A DNA stretch of 64,000 nt from NCBI GenBank assembly GCA_963702535.1, contig CAVPDG010000004.1, forward strand, positions 372,001 through 436,000. The letters run 5' to 3'. Position numbers and translations under genes: made by a program. The DNA is from CAVPDG01 sp963702535. GTDB taxonomy: Bacteria; Chloroflexota; Anaerolineae; Anaerolineales; UBA4823. The notes under the pieces are model-generated. The model did no database searches and was not told the origin of the DNA. It saw only the letters and a program-made list of their open reading frames with translations. Position 1 is the first letter of the stretch. Each line of letters starts with the position of its first letter. Shown piece by piece: positions 62,654 to 64,000 of the stretch.

Positions 62654-64000
62654 TCAAGTTACACTGGCGGCTACCTGTTCTCCATAGCCAATCATGGCTT
62701 TGACCATCTCGGGCGTGCGCCCTTCAGCATAAACGCGTAAGACAGGCTCTGTACCGGACGGACGGATCAAGAGCCAGGAATCGTCAGCCAGGATATACTT
62801 CACCCCATCGATGGTGGAGATTTCAACCACCTGCTCGCCAGCGATCGCGGATGGCGCTGAGTCGAGCAGGTGTTTTTTCATCTGGTCCGTAGCTACCGGA
62901 CGCACCAGGCGCAGATCGTTGCGGGTATAGAAAGCCGGTCCAACCTGAGCGAGCAAATCTTCGACGAGATCGTGCAGCGAGCTGCCGCTGCGGGCGATAA
63001 TCTCAATTAACAGTAAGCCCATTAAGATTCCATCGCCCTCGGGGATGTGCCCGTGAATGGAGATGCCGCCCAATTCCTCGCCTCCGATCAACACATCTTC
63101 CTTTAGCATGTAATCTGCGATATGGTTGAACCCGACCGGCGTCTCATAGACAGGTAAGCCGTACTTTTTTGCCAGGCGGTCGATCATGCGCGTGGTGGAT
63201 ACAGTTCGTACCACGGGTCCGCGCCAGTTGCGTTTCTCAACCAGGTAAATCAGGGCGAGCGCCATAATGCGGTGTGGGTCAATAAAATTGCCACGCTCGT
63301 CCATAGCTCCTATCCGGTCTGCATCCCCGTCGGTGGCGAGGCCGAAATTTCCCATGTTCGTACTGATCGCGCCAGCCAGGGCTCCCAGGTAGCGGGCGAT
63401 GGGCTCAGGGTGCACGCCGCCAAACCCCGGATTCATCTCTCCGCGTATCTCCTGCACTTCGCACCCCGTTCCCTGCAGGATGCTCTTCATCACACCCCTG
63501 CCTGATCCGTACATGGAGTCAATCACCAGGCGCTGCGGGTTCTCCGCGATGGCGTTGAAATCGATTAATGCGCGCAGGTGTTCGAAATAATCGGTCAGCG
63601 GATTGAAGCGGCGGATCAGCCCCATCTTCCGCGCCTGGTCGTAATCCATCAGGTTGGGACCGCGCGCGCTCCTCATTATCATTCAAATAGACTTCCACTC
63701 GCCGGCACTGCTCGCTCAATGCGGAGCCGCCGTAGGCTGCTTTGAGCTTGATCCCGTTATAACGCGGCGCGTTGTGCGAGGCGGTGATCATAATCCCTGC
63801 TACAGCCCCGGTGTGGCGCACCGCAAACGATATTGCCGGTGTAGGCGCATCCGATTGCGCCAGGTGAACGGTGTAGCCATTGGCTGCCAGGACGCGTGCC
63901 ACCTCGGTCGCGTACCGGTCAGATAGAAAGCGGGTGTCGAAGCCAACAACCATCTCCCGTGTATCCGGATTGCCGCTCAGCGTGGTGCCATCGTGCCAGG
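62654..64000 (-). CDS. Phosphoglucomutase/phosphomannomutase, partial (frameshift near 63680)
   Basis: This phosphohexomutase interconverts the 1- and 6-phosphates of a hexose. The N-terminus is cut by the right edge. The visible part starts with TREMVVGFDTRFLSDRYA and contains the phosphoserine loop IMITASHNAPRYNGIK. A one-base slip near 63680 precedes the metal loop FGLATDGDADRIGAMD, the sugar-binding loop IGGEELGGISIHGHIPEGDG and the C-terminal phosphate loop LLIRPSGTEPVLRVYAEG. The serine loop is normally TASHNP; here alanine replaces proline. Glucose versus mannose preference cannot be told. Confidence 0.9.

Overview
The window reads as a chromosomal piece of an anaerobic member of the Chloroflexota, most likely class Anaerolineae. 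This rests on the style of the 16S/23S genes, a complete pyruvate:ferredoxin oxidoreductase gene, WD40 and RHS proteins of the type common in that class, an LPATG-type surface protein, and a block of zinc-ribbon, membrane and MutL-like genes that I associate with Chloroflexota. Taxonomy is an inference from reading; no search was run.

Layout. (1) 0-9.2 kb is an accessory, more AT-rich region: a broken IS630 transposase, an intact IS701-family element with a TTAA duplication, a broken lipoprotein, a truncated RHS C-terminus, a second lipoprotein, an inverted remnant of the same IS701 family, a decayed IS21 element and a CPBP membrane protease. (2) 9.2-13.3 kb: a MerR/TipAS regulator with a textbook 19-bp-spacer promoter, a zinc-ribbon membrane protein, an ECF sigma factor, and a membrane-anchored LysM/SH3/propeller protein that is a candidate sigma partner. 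(3) 13.5-21.6 kb: a histidine operon on the minus strand in the order hisL-attenuator-hisG-D-C-B-H-A-F-I-E-HAD. The HAD gene is a candidate for the missing histidinol-phosphate phosphatase. (4) 21.7-29.6 kb: an HtrA protease, a HAD hydrolase, a D-2-hydroxyacid dehydrogenase, a multi-hairpin element, and a four-gene operon (Helicase_C_3 protein, lipid kinase, DUF429, radical SAM). (5) 29.7-42.4 kb: 1-pyrroline-5-carboxylate dehydrogenase, a CoA-transferase/lactate-permease/galactokinase cluster, two WD40 lipoproteins, an M29 aminopeptidase and MutS2. (6) 42.6-50.3 kb: an orphan Flp-type pilin, a canonical 16S-tRNAIle-tRNAAla-23S-5S operon, bS21 and IF-1, then a DHOD-like gene. (7) 50.4-54.0 kb: nifJ. 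(8) 54.3-62.6 kb: an eight-gene envelope cluster built around an actin-like MutL-family ATPase and a zinc-ribbon protein with eleven W-L repeats; I cannot assign it to a described system. (9) The right edge holds a partial phosphohexomutase.

The two strongest points are the his attenuator and the 54-62 kb cluster. The attenuator has a 24-codon leader with four His codons, mutually exclusive antiterminator and terminator pairings, and a U-run terminator; all of this can be read directly. A caution runs through the whole window: at least 20 otherwise conserved genes (hisI, hisA, hisG and others) are split by single-base shifts. Most of these look like sequencing indels rather than gene decay, so I annotate them as one gene and give the approximate break point.
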